From Magnetospirillum sp. (GTDB taxonomy: Bacteria > Pseudomonadota > Alphaproteobacteria > Rhodospirillales > Magnetospirillaceae): DNA of 64,000 bases. This document shows, in pieces, positions 1 to 10,991 of this stretch. A program made the position numbers and the translations under genes. Below the pieces are notes generated by a model. The model did not search any database. It was given only the letters and a program-made list of their open reading frames with translations, and was not told the origin of the DNA. The stretch is taken from positions 372,001 through 436,000 of the forward strand of contig JANQAI010000005.1 in NCBI GenBank assembly GCA_024707145.1. The letters run 5' to 3'. Positions within the stretch are counted from its first letter, which is position 1. Each line of letters begins with the position of its first letter.

Positions 1-219
1 CGTCAGCTTGCCGGTGAACAGCGGCACGAAAGCAGCGTTGAAGGCGCCTTCCGCGAACAGCGAGCGGAACAGGTTGGGAAAGCGGAAGGCGACGAAGAAG
101 GCGTCGGCCACCGCGCCCGCCCCCATGTATTGCGCGATCATCATCTCGCGCATCAGGCCGGTGATGCGCGACAGCATGGTGAAACCGCCGACGGTGGCGA
201 TGGATCGGACGAGGCTCAT
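1..219 (-). CDS. murJ: MurJ (MviN) lipid II flippase, N-terminal fragment
   Basis: The first 73 codons of a leftward gene lie here and the rest is beyond the window. The product begins MSLVRSIATVGGFTMLSRIT and continues with GLMREMMIAQYMGAG, ADAFFVAFRFPN and LFAEGAFNAAFVPL, the conserved first two transmembrane helices of the MurJ/MviN family. MurJ is an inner-membrane MOP-superfamily protein that flips the peptidoglycan precursor lipid II to the periplasmic face. It is the third gene of a leftward series mutS, glnD, murJ, an order I recall from other alphaproteobacteria. About 120 bases separate it from glnD, and that gap holds a repeat. The ATG at 217-219 is the only good start. Confidence 0.93.
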   Translation of the reverse strand, partial: MSLVRSIATVGGFTMLSRITGLMREMMIAQYMGAGAVADAFFVAFRFPNLFRSLFAEGAFNAAFVPLFTGKLT

Positions 220-251
220 GGAGAGGGGTTTAGCCGAAAATCAGTAAATTA

Positions 252-335
252 ACCACCAAGGGCTCCAAGGGCACGAAGGTGATCGAATGGCGGAGAAGTT
301 TCCGTCACCCGGCCAGTTTGGCGCCCTTGGTGGCG
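252..335. repeat. Short inverted repeat between murJ and glnD
   Basis: CCACCAAGGGC near the left end is matched by its reverse complement GCCCTTGGTGG at the right end, with about 60 unrelated bases between. The words resemble the CACCAAG repeats at 44898-44997 and 48177-48274, so this may be a degraded member of that family. Confidence 0.5.
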
Positions 336-342
336 GACCCTT

Positions 343-3111
343 TTATTCCGCCGCCTTGGTCGTCGGCTTGGCGGCGGGGTCCTGCAGGGCCTTCAGCAGT
401 TCCTCGCGCACTTGGTCCAGCTTGCGTTCGTGGCTGACCTTCAGGCCGAAGATGTCCTTGACGTAGAACACGTCCACCACCCGCTCGCCATAGGTCGAGA
501 TGTGGGCCGAGGCGATCTGCAGGCCGGCCCGGGTCATGGCGGCGGTCAGCGCGTACAGCAGGCCGGGGCGGTCGCGGCCGTTGACCTCCAACAAGGTGTG
601 GTTGGTGGAGGCCTTGTTGTCGATGATGACGCGCGGCGGCACCTTGAACACGTGGGCGCGGGTGGGCAGCTTGCCCTTGCGGGCCAGCAGCTCCTTTTCC
701 AGCCGCATGCGGCCAGACAGCACCTGCTCCACCACCGTGGACAGCTTGGCCAGCTTGGGCGGCGAATCGAAGGCGCCGCCCTCGGAATCCTGCACCCAGA
801 AGGTGTCCAGCGCCATGCCGTTGGCCAGGGTGATGATCTTGGCGTCGACGATGTTGGCGCCCGACACCGCCATGGCTCCGGCGATCTGCGAGAACAGGCC
901 GGGATGGTCGCTGGTGTAGACGGTGATTTCGGTGACGGAACGCTTTGAATCCACCCGCGATTCCACCGTCAGCGGCGCGTGGGACGCTTCGGCCTCGCGC
1001 ACCAGCCGGGCATGGCGCAGGTGGGTGGCGGTGTCGAACGAGGTCCAGTAATTGGGATAGCCGCGCCCCAGATGGGCGTCGATGTCGGCCTCGGGCCATT
1101 TGGCGGCGGCCAGCTCGGCGCGCAGGGCGTCCTGGGCCGCCTGGATGCGCGATTCGCGCCCGGCCGCCAGGCCGCCCAGCATGACCTCTTCCGAGCGCTG
1201 GTACAGCTCGCGCAGCAGGCCGCCCTTCCAGCCGTTCCACACGTTGGGGCCGACGGCGCGGATGTCGGCCACGGTCAGGCACAGCAGCAGGCGCAGCCGC
1301 TCGGGGCTCTGCACCCGCGCGACGAAATCGGCGATGGTCTTGGGATCGTCGATGTCGCGCTTGAAGGCGATGCGGCTCATGGTCAGATGCTCCTGCACCA
1401 GCCAGGCCACCGTCTCGGTCTCGGCCTCGGACAGGCCGAAGCGCGGGCACAGCTTCTTGGCCACCTCGGCGCCCAGGACGGAATGGTCGCCGTTGCGGCC
1501 CTTGGCGATGTCGTGCAGCAGCACCGACAGGTAGAGCACGTCGCGCGACGCCACCTTGTGGATGACTTCCGAGGAGACCGGCGCGTCCCCCTTCAGCTCG
1601 CCGTTCTCGATGGCGTGCAGAATGCCGATGGCCTGCACCGTGTGCTCGTCCACCGTGTAGACATGGTACATGTCGTACTGCATCTGGGCGACGACGCGGC
1701 CGAAATCGGGGATGAAGCGGCTCATCACCCCGGCCTCGTTCATGTGCCGCAGCGCCACCTCGGGGTTCTTGCGACTGGTCAGCATGGCCATGAACAGGCG
1801 GTTGGCTTCCTTGTCCTCGCGCACCTTGGCGTCGATGCGCCTGAGGTTGCGGTGCACCAGGTCGAGCGCGCGGGGATGGATGTCCAGGTCGTTTTCCAGC
1901 GCCGCGTGGAACAGGCGGATCATGGCCACCGGGTCCTTCTCGAACTGGTCGTCGCCGACGCAGTTCAGGCGGTCGCCCTCCATCTTGAAGCCCGATACGG
2001 TGCCGCGCTTGAGCGACAGCAGGCGGCCCAGCCGCAGCTTGGGCTTGCGCTTCTGCTGCTCCTCGGCCAGGGCGCAGAACAGGCGGGTCAGGTCGCCCAC
2101 GTCCTTGGCCACCAGGAAGAAATGCTTCATGAAGCGCTCGACCCCGCGCGAGCCGGCGCGGTCGGCATAGCCCATGCGGCTCGCCATCTCCTGCTGGACG
2201 TCGAAGGTCAGGCGGTCCTCGGGCCGGCCGGTCAGGTAGTGCAGGTGGCAGCGCACCGTCCACAGGAAGTTCTGCGCCTTGGCGAAGCGCTTTTCCGCCT
2301 CGCGCGAGATCAGCCCGGCCTCCACCAGCTGGCCGATATGCTTGACCCGGTACAGGTACTTGGCCAGCCAGTACAGCGTGTGCAGGTCGCGCAGGCCGCC
2401 CTTGCCTTCCTTGACGTTGGGCTCCAGCACGTAGCGGGTGTCGCCCATCTGTCCGTGGCGGGCGTCGCGCTCGGCCAGCTTGGCCTCGACGAATTCCTCG
2501 GTGGAGCCGGCGATGACGTCGTTGCGGAAGCGGTTCTGCAGGTCGAAGAACAGCGCCTGGTCGCCCCAGATCCAGCGCATTTCCAGCAGCGCCGTGCGGA
2601 TGGTCAGGTCTTCCTTGGCCTGGCGCACGCATTCATCGGCCGAGCGGGTGGAATGGCCCACCTTCAGCCCCATGTCCCACAGCATGTACAGGATGTATTC
2701 GACGATCTGCTCGTGCCACGGGGTGCGCTTGTAGGGGGTCAGGAACAGCAGGTCGATGTCCGAGTGCGGCGACAATTCGCCGCGGCCGTAGCCGCCCACC
2801 GCCACCAGGCTCATGGCCTCGCCCTGGGTGCGGATGCCTTGCGGGAATTCGTGCTCGGCGGCGAAGTCGTGGACGGTGCGGATCAGCTGGTCGATGAGGA
2901 AGCAGTTCTCCTTCACCGTCTCGGCGCCGTTGCCGCGCCTGTCGAAGCGGGCGCGGATCTCGGCGCGGCCGGCGTTTAACACCTCCTTGAACACCTCCAG
3001 CACCTTGGAACGGCGCTTGACCTTGGGCAGGTCAAGCGCCACCACCTCGCCCAATCGCTGGATCAGGGCGCGGCGGTCGATGATGGCGCGCTGGGCGGAA
3101 ATGTCGGGCAT
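343..3111 (-). CDS. glnD: Bifunctional [protein-PII] uridylyltransferase / uridylyl-removing enzyme
   Basis: This 922-residue protein is the nitrogen-status sensor: it uridylylates PII proteins when glutamine is low and removes UMP when glutamine is high. The nucleotidyltransferase motif GGYGRGELSPHSDIDLLFL lies at about residues 106-124 and carries the Asp pair that binds metal. A central HD domain shows LLHDIAKGRNGDH, the uridylyl-removing site. Two C-terminal ACT domains (around TEITVYTSDHPGLF and NGRDRPGLLYAL) bind glutamine. An in-frame start 21 codons upstream exists, but I prefer the ATG at 3109-3111 because the extra residues (Trp/Pro-rich) look non-coding. Length is typical and the frame is intact, unlike neighbouring mutS. 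Confidence 0.96.
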   Translation of the reverse strand: MPDISAQRAIIDRRALIQRLGEVVALDLPKVKRRSKVLEVFKEVLNAGRAEIRARFDRRGNGAETVKENCFLIDQLIRTVHDFAAEHEFPQGIRTQGEAMSLVAVGGYGRGELSPHSDIDLLFLTPYKRTPWHEQIVEYILYMLWDMGLKVGHSTRSADECVRQAKEDLTIRTALLEMRWIWGDQALFFDLQNRFRNDVIAGSTEEFVEAKLAERDARHGQMGDTRYVLEPNVKEGKGGLRDLHTLYWLAKYLYRVKHIGQLVEAGLISREAEKRFAKAQNFLWTVRCHLHYLTGRPEDRLTFDVQQEMASRMGYADRAGSRGVERFMKHFFLVAKDVGDLTRLFCALAEEQQKRKPKLRLGRLLSLKRGTVSGFKMEGDRLNCVGDDQFEKDPVAMIRLFHAALENDLDIHPRALDLVHRNLRRIDAKVREDKEANRLFMAMLTSRKNPEVALRHMNEAGVMSRFIPDFGRVVAQMQYDMYHVYTVDEHTVQAIGILHAIENGELKGDAPVSSEVIHKVASRDVLYLSVLLHDIAKGRNGDHSVLGAEVAKKLCPRFGLSEAETETVAWLVQEHLTMSRIAFKRDIDDPKTIADFVARVQSPERLRLLLCLTVADIRAVGPNVWNGWKGGLLRELYQRSEEVMLGGLAAGRESRIQAAQDALRAELAAAKWPEADIDAHLGRGYPNYWTSFDTATHLRHARLVREAEASHAPLTVESRVDSKRSVTEITVYTSDHPGLFSQIAGAMAVSGANIVDAKIITLANGMALDTFWVQDSEGGAFDSPPKLAKLSTVVEQVLSGRMRLEKELLARKGKLPTRAHVFKVPPRVIIDNKASTNHTLLEVNGRDRPGLLYALTAAMTRAGLQIASAHISTYGERVVDVFYVKDIFGLKVSHERKLDQVREELLKALQDPAAKPTTKAAE

Positions 3112-3246
3112 GGACCACCAGATGGGAAACGCGGAAGGCGGATTATAGGGTCCGTTTTCCGCCCCGTTCCACACGTTTTGGAATTGCTTAAAGCGGCGGC
3201 AAACCGTGCCTAAAGGGTGATCATCGCGGCGGCGGGGATGTCACGA

Positions 3247-3349
3247 GGAACACAGATGAACACAGGCGCCTTCGGCGCACACAGATGAACACAGATTAGA
3301 AAAAATCCATCTGTGTTCATCTGTGTCCATCGGCGTTCATCTGTGTTCC
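3247..3349. repeat. Intergenic inverted repeat, 'ACACAGATGAACACAG' family, copy 1
   Basis: GGAACACAGATGAACACAG on the left pairs with CATCTGTGTTCATCTGTG and CGTTCATCTGTGTTCC on the right, and internal ACACAGATGAACACAG words repeat in tandem. The centre is AT-rich (TTAGAAAAAATCC). Similar units sit at 10546-10705 and 31564-31735, with a diverged one at 25699-25768. The copy lies between mutS and glnD. Confidence 0.85.
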
Positions 3350-3362
3350 CCGATCCTCATCG

Positions 3363-6080
3363 TCACCGCACCAAACCCTTCAGCTCGTACAGCAGGTCCA
3401 GGGCTTGGCGGGGGGTGAGTTCGTCGGGGTTGGTGGTGCGCAGCCGCTCCTCGGTGGCGCTGGGTTCGGCAACCACCTCCGCTGCCGCCCGGGGCTTGGG
3501 TTTGGCCAGGGCGGCGAACAGGGGCAGGTCGTCGGCCAGGCGGGCGACGGCGTTGCTTTCCTCGCCCTTCTCCAGCGCCGACAGCACCTCCTCGGCGCGG
3601 TGCACCACCGCCGGCGGCAGGCCGGCCAGGCGGGCCACGTGTATGCCGTAGGAGCGGTCGGCCGCGCCGGCCGCCACCTCGTGCAGGAACACCACGTCGC
3701 CCTGCCATTCCTTGACCCGCATCTGGTGGCAGGACAGCTGCGGCAGCCGCGCGGCGAGCCGGGTCAGCTCGTGGTAATGGGTGGCGAACAGGGCGCGGCA
3801 GCGGTTGACCTCGTGCAGGTTCTCCACCACCGCCCAGGCGATGGACAGGCCATCGAAGGTGGCGGTGCCGCGGCCGATCTCGTCCAGGATCACCAGGGCG
3901 CGCGAGCCCGACTGGTTCAGGATGGCGGCGGTCTCCACCATCTCCACCATGAAGGTGGAGCGGCCGCGGGCCAGGTCGTCGGCGGCGCCGACGCGGCTGA
4001 ACAGGCGGTCGACCACGCCGAGATGGGCGCTTTCGGCGGGCACGAAGCCGCCCATCTGGGCCAGCAGCGCGATCACCGCGTTCTGGCGCAGGAAGGTGGA
4101 CTTGCCGGCCATGTTGGGGCCGGTGATCAGCCACAGGCGCTGGCCGTCGGACAGGTCGCAATCGTTGGCGACGAAGCTGCCGGCATGGGCGCTGGCCAGG
4201 GCCGCCTCCACCACCGGGTGGCGGCCGCCCCTGATCTCGAAGGTCAGGCTGTCGTCCACCACCGGGCGGGTCCAGCCTCCCTCCACCGCCAGCTCGGCCA
4301 GGGCGGCGGCCACGTCCAGGCCGGCCAGGGCGCGGGCGGCGGCGGCGATGTCGGGGCCGCGCGCCACCACCTCGCCGACCAGATCGTCCAGCAGTTCCAG
4401 GCTCCAGCGCCAGGCTGCGCTCGGCGGCGCCCTGGATCTTGCCGGCCAGCTCGATCAGGCTCGGAGGTGGTGTAGCGCGCCGCATTGGCCATGGTCTGGC
4501 GGTGGATGAAGCGCTCGTCCAGCTTGTCGGCCTGCTTGGACGGCACCTCGATGTGGTGGCCGATGATGTTGTTGTGGCGGATCTTGAGCGAACTGACGCC
4601 CGTTTCGTCAGCGTAACGGCGCTCCAGCCGGGCCAGCATGCCGAAGCCCTCGGTGCGGAGCGTCTTCAGTTCGTCCAGCGCCGGGTGGTAGCCGGCGGCG
4701 ATGAAGCCGCCGTCGCGGGCGTTGAGCGGCAGCTCCTCGGCCAGGGCGCGGGTCAGCCGGTCCACCAGGGCGGAATGCTCGCCCAGGCCTTGGGCCAGCT
4801 TGGCGATGCCCTCGGGCGGCGCCTCCAGCCCGCCGGTGGCGAGCGTGTTGCGCAAGCTCGGCGCCTGGGCCAGGGCGTCGCGCACATTGGCGAGGTCGCG
4901 CGGGCCGCCGCGCCCCAGGCTCAGGCGCGACAGGGCGCGCTCCACGTCGGGGCAGCGTTTCAGGGCGTCGCGGATGGCCTCGCGCACGCCTTCGTTGTCC
5001 ACGAAGAAGGCGATGGCGTCCAGCCGGCGCTCGATGGCGGCGGGATCGGTCAGCGGGGCGGCCAGCCGCGCCGCCAGCAGGCGCGCGCCGGCGCCGGTCA
5101 CCGTGCGGTCGATGGTGGCGAGCAGCGAGCCCCGTCGCTCGCCCGACAGGGTCTCGGTCAGTTCCAGGTTGCGCCGGGTGGCGGCGTCGATCTCCATCAC
5201 CGCGCCCTGGGCCAGCCGGCGCGGCGGGTTCAGCCGCGGCAGCTTGCCCTTCTGGGTCAGTTCGACGTAATCCACCAGGGCGCCGCCGGCCGCCAGGCTC
5301 GGCGCGCGAGAAGGCGCCGAAGCCGTCCAGCGCGCCGACGCCGTACAGGGCCTCCAGCCGGCGGCGGGAATTTTCGGAATCGAAACGGACGCTGGGCAGC
5401 GGGGTCAGGATGGACTTCCACTCGCCCCAGGTCTCGAACAGGGACTCGGTGTTGAGCAGGCGGTCGGGCACCAGCAGCTCGCCGGGACCGAGCCGCGCCA
5501 GGGCGGCGGCCAGCTGGCGGGCCTCCATGGCCTGCATGGCGAAGTCGCCGGTGGACACGTCCACCCAGGCCAGGCCCAGCATGCCCTGGGCCTCGGCCAG
5601 CGCCGCCAGGTAGTTGTTGGCGCGCGCGTCCAGCAGGTTGTCCTCGGTCAGCGTGCCGGCGGTGACCACGCGGATGACGTCGCGCGCCACCACCGATTTG
5701 GAACCGCGCTTCTTGGCCTCGGCCGGGTCCTCGGTCTGCTCCGCGATGGCGACGCGGAAGCCCGAGCGCACCAGCTTGGACAGGTAGACCTCGTACGAGC
5801 GGACGGGCACGCCGCACATCTGGATATCCTCGCCCAGATGCTTGCCCCGCTTGGTCAGGGCGATGTCCAGCGCGGCGGCCGCCTTGACCGCGTCGTCGAA
5901 GAACAGCTCGTAGAAATCGCCCATGCGGTAGAACAGCAGGCAATCGGGATGGGCGCGCTTGATGGCCAGGTACTGGGCCATCATCGGGGTGACGTCGGGA
6001 GAGGCGGCGGGAACGTCCGGGGTCTGGGCGGTCACAGCGGGAAATCCGGGAACAGCGGGCTCGGGCCGGCACGTTAGCAT
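3363..6080 (-). CDS. mutS: DNA mismatch repair ATPase MutS (three apparent frameshifts)
   Basis: MutS clamps on mismatches and small loops and recruits MutL. Family landmarks appear in order: the mismatch-binding Phe-X-Glu region ([16 protein letters not shown]), the clamp with [15 protein letters not shown], the Walker A site [17 protein letters not shown], then [20 protein letters not shown] and the FATHYHELT motif. The frame breaks at 5294-5300, 4456-4462 and 4398-4404. Each break is one extra C in a coding GAGCTG, and deleting it restores the expected Glu-Leu and a continuous protein of about 904 residues. Three identical lesions in one otherwise well-conserved gene suggest sequencing error; if real, the strain would be a mutator. 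The start is uncertain: the ATG at 6080 is chosen, about 32 residues before the conserved MMAQYL. Confidence 0.93.
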
Positions 6081-6235
6081 GAAGCCGGGCCGGTGCAAGT
6101 CTGCCCTCGCTGTCACAGGAGTTTCGCTGCCGCCGGGCCGGCGCAGGCGCTACCATGCCGCCCTTTCTGTCCCCTATGCAGGTGTCCGGCGATGGCGCAC
6201 AATATTCCCCCCGGCAACCTAGGCAGGAGGGTCCC

Positions 6236-6742
6236 GTGACCGCCACCAACACCACCACCGCCCCGACCCGTGAGGTCGTCGGCACCTTCGCCGACCGCGA
6301 GCATTTCCAGGCCGCCGTCGACGCCCTCATCCAGGCCGGCTTCGCCCGTACCGACCTGTCGGTGCTGGCCTCCCACGAATCCATCGATGCCGCCACCGGG
6401 CGCGAGGGCCGCGCCTGGAAGGACGCGCTGATCGCGCTGACCGGCGAACTGAAATACGAGGGCCCGCTGGTGGCCGCCGGGCTGATCGCCCTGGCCGCCG
6501 GGCCGGTGGGCGCCGTCATCGCCGGGCTGGTGGCGGCGGGCGTGGGCGGCGTCGCCGCCAAGGAATTGCTGGACGAGGTCGCCGCCCTGCCCGATTCCGA
6601 GGAATTCGCCAAGGCGCTGGCCGCCGGCAGCGTGATCCTGTGGGTTTCGGCCGCCGATGCGGACCGCGAGGTCAAGGCCAAGGCGGTACTGCACGACACC
6701 TCTGCACAGAATGTCCATGTGTTCGAGCGCAAGGCGCGGTAA
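6236..6742 (+). CDS. Small stress-type protein with glycine-rich hydrophobic core
   Basis: This 168-residue protein starts at a GTG preceded by GGCAGGAGGG, a clear ribosome binding site that decides the start over an upstream ATG. The first half (EVVGTFADREHFQAAVDALI, then AGFARTDLSVLASH) resembles the alpha/beta fold of general stress protein 17M/YflT-type domains. The middle (GPLVAAGLIALAAGPVGAVI) is a Gly/Ala-rich hydrophobic stretch like a glycine zipper, which could insert in or associate with membranes. The C-terminal third returns to a soluble, acidic sequence ending in VHVFERKAR. It is divergent from mutS and 62 bases upstream of maeB. The function is unknown; the stress-protein link is by fold resemblance only. 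Confidence 0.75.
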   Translation: MTATNTTTAPTREVVGTFADREHFQAAVDALIQAGFARTDLSVLASHESIDAATGREGRAWKDALIALTGELKYEGPLVAAGLIALAAGPVGAVIAGLVAAGVGGVAAKELLDEVAALPDSEEFAKALAAGSVILWVSAADADREVKAKAVLHDTSAQNVHVFERKAR

Positions 6743-6804
6743 ACCGGGCGCCCTTTGAACAAACATCGCGAACAACCATCGCATCGCCCGCCAGGAAGTC
6801 CTTC

Positions 6805-9091
<2,287 letters not shown>

Positions 9092-9096
9092 GCCGC

Positions 9097-10526
9097 ATGG
9101 ATCGCCGCGCCCCCCTCACCACCGGCCGGATCGTCACCGCGGCGGTGCTGCTGTCGGTGCCCACGGCGGCCATGCTGGTGGTGATGGTGGCGCTGCTGAA
9201 GCTCGACATGATGGCCGCCATCCTGGGCTGGGCGGTGGTCACCGTGCTGGTGGGGCTGCTGGTGCGGCCTTACCTCGCCTCGCTGATGGCGGTGACGTCG
9301 TGGGCGCGGGCGCTGGCGGCCGGTTTCGACACCAAGCCGCCGGTGATCGAGCGCGAGGCCCCGGTGGCCGAGATCGTCGGCGCCATCGGCCAGCTGCGCC
9401 GGGCGTGGCAGGGCCGCCAGCACCTGCTGGCGGAATCGGCGCGCTGGAACGAAACCCTGTTCGACAACCTGCCCGACCCACTGATCCTGCTGTCCGAGGA
9501 CCGCCGCGTGGTGCGGGTCAACCAAGCGGCGCTGGCGGTGTTCGGCTCGGCCATCATCGGCCGCGACCTGGCGGCGGTGCTGCGCGACCCCCAGGTGCTG
9601 GAAGCCACCGACGAGGTGCTGGCCGGCGTCTCGGGCCGCGAGGGCGAGTTCACCCTGCCGGTGCCGGTGGAGCGGTCGTTCCGGGTCCGGGTCGAGCGCC
9701 TGGGCTCGCGCGCCATGGACGACACCGTGGCGGTGCTGGCGTTGCACGACCTCACCGCGGTCAAGCGCATGGAGCAGATGCGCGCCGACTTCGTCGCCAA
9801 TGCCAGCCACGAATTGCGCACGCCGCTGGCCACCCTGCTGGGCTTCATCGAGACCCTGCGCGGTCCCGCCCGCGACGACCCGGATGCGCGTGAACGCTTC
9901 CTCATCATCATGCAGGAGCAGGCCTCGCGCATGGCCCGGCTGGTCAACGACCTGCTCTCACTCTCGCGCATCGAGCTGAACGAGCATTCCAAGCCCAGCC
10001 AGAAGGTGGATCTGGGTCGCGTGGTCGAGGTGGCGGCCGAGGCCCTGCAGCCGCTGGCCAAGGCCAAGTCCATGACCATCGTGCCCAAGCTGCAGCCGGG
10101 CGCCCGCATGGTGGTGGGCGACTCCGACGAGCTGGCCCAGCTGGTCCAGAACCTGTTGGACAACGCGGTCAAGTACGGCCGCGACGGCACCGCGGTCGAA
10201 GTCAGCCTCCGTCTGCCCGAAACCCTGCCCGCCACCGCCGGCAACACCCTCAGGCCGGGGGGGCGGTGGTGTTCGCGGTCAGGGACCGGGGCGAGGGCAT
10301 CGGCAAGGAGCACCTGCCGCGCCTGACCGAGCGTTTCTATCGCGTCGACACCGCGCGCTCGCGCAAGATGGGCGGCACCGGCCTGGGCCTGGCCATCGTC
10401 AAGCACATCGTCAATCGCCACCGGGGCGCCCTGGTGGTGGATTCGGTCATCGGCGAGGGGTCCACCTTCGCCGTCTACCTGCCCAGCGCCGAGGAGGCTC
10501 CGGAAAGCGTGCGCGCCGCTGGCTAG
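9097..10526 (+). CDS. phoR: PhoR-like membrane sensor histidine kinase (one apparent frameshift)
   Basis: The corrected protein has about 476 residues. Two N-terminal hydrophobic helices (about residues 10-60) are followed by a PAS domain ([20 protein letters not shown]), a HisKA domain with the phospho-acceptor in [19 protein letters not shown], and a HATPase with N box [17 protein letters not shown]1 box [16 protein letters not shown] and G2 box [15 protein letters not shown]. The architecture and H-box match PhoR, the phosphate-starvation kinase, although no phoB or pst genes are nearby. The frame breaks at 10257-10263, where a run of seven G should be eight; adding one G gives [16 protein letters not shown]. 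It is probably co-transcribed with maeB (5-base gap). Confidence 0.88.
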
Positions 10527-10545
10527 GACGCTTGGTTTGGTGTTA

Positions 10546-10705
10546 GCCCTCTGGCTTCGCGGCCATCAGCCGTTCAAGAAACACAGATGAACACAGGCGC
10601 CTGACGGCGCACACAGATGAACACAGATAAGGAAGGCCTATCTGTGTTCATCTGTGTTTATCGGCGTTCATCTGTGTTCCATGGAACCGATGTCGCCAGA
10701 GTCCA
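10546..10705. repeat. Intergenic inverted repeat, 'ACACAGATGAACACAG' family, copy 2
   Basis: The core AAACACAGATGAACACAG...ATCTGTGTTCATCTGTG resembles copy 1. Flanks are shared with copy 3 (31564-31735) in inverted orientation: GGCCATCAGCCG upstream and TTCCATGGAACCGATG downstream occur in both. The repeated unit is therefore about 160 bases, longer than the hairpin alone. It fills the gap after phoR. Confidence 0.88.
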
Positions 10706-10708
10706 CAC

Positions 10709-10966
10709 CTAGGACGGCAGGCCTTCGCCCGTGCCGCCCTGGGCTTCGGGCTCCTCCGGGGCGACGTTGTGGCCGCCGCACTGGCCGCACTTGAACACGA
10801 TGGGCACTTCCAGGCGGCGGAAATTGAAGCTGGTCAGCATCTTGTGACCGCAATGGCCGCACAGATAATCCTCGCCACCCTGCCCCACGGTGGACAGGCC
10901 GGTGTCGAACACCTGCCTCTCGCCCACGTCGCGGGCGCTGATGGCAATCAGGACGATTTCCGCCAT
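10709..10966 (-). CDS. Small zinc-ribbon protein
   Basis: This 85-residue soluble protein starts MAEIVLIAISARDVGERQVF. Two knuckles, CGHCGHKM and CGQCGGHNV, about 21 residues apart, form a likely four-cysteine zinc ribbon, and the C-terminal tail is acidic and Gly-rich. The ATG at 10964-10966 is chosen over one 16 codons upstream because GGAAGGAAACACC just precedes it. It lies 25 bases downstream of ggt on the same strand and may be co-transcribed. I do not recognise a specific family. A DNA- or RNA-binding or scaffold role is possible, but nothing in the sequence decides this. Confidence 0.75.
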   Translation of the reverse strand: MAEIVLIAISARDVGERQVFDTGLSTVGQGGEDYLCGHCGHKMLTSFNFRRLEVPIVFKCGQCGGHNVAPEEPEAQGGTGEGLPS

Positions 10967-10991
10967 AAGGTGTTTCCTTCCTGTAATGAAA

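Noticed and set aside
979..2979. 666-codon open frame opposite glnD
   Set aside because: It is antisense to an intact, well-conserved gene and is rich in Gly, Ala, Gln and His with no domain. It is a by-product of high GC.
3247..3349. CRISPR-like array in the ACACAGATGAACACAG repeats
   Set aside because: The words repeat with their own reverse complements and without uniform spacers, and there are no cas genes. They form hairpins.
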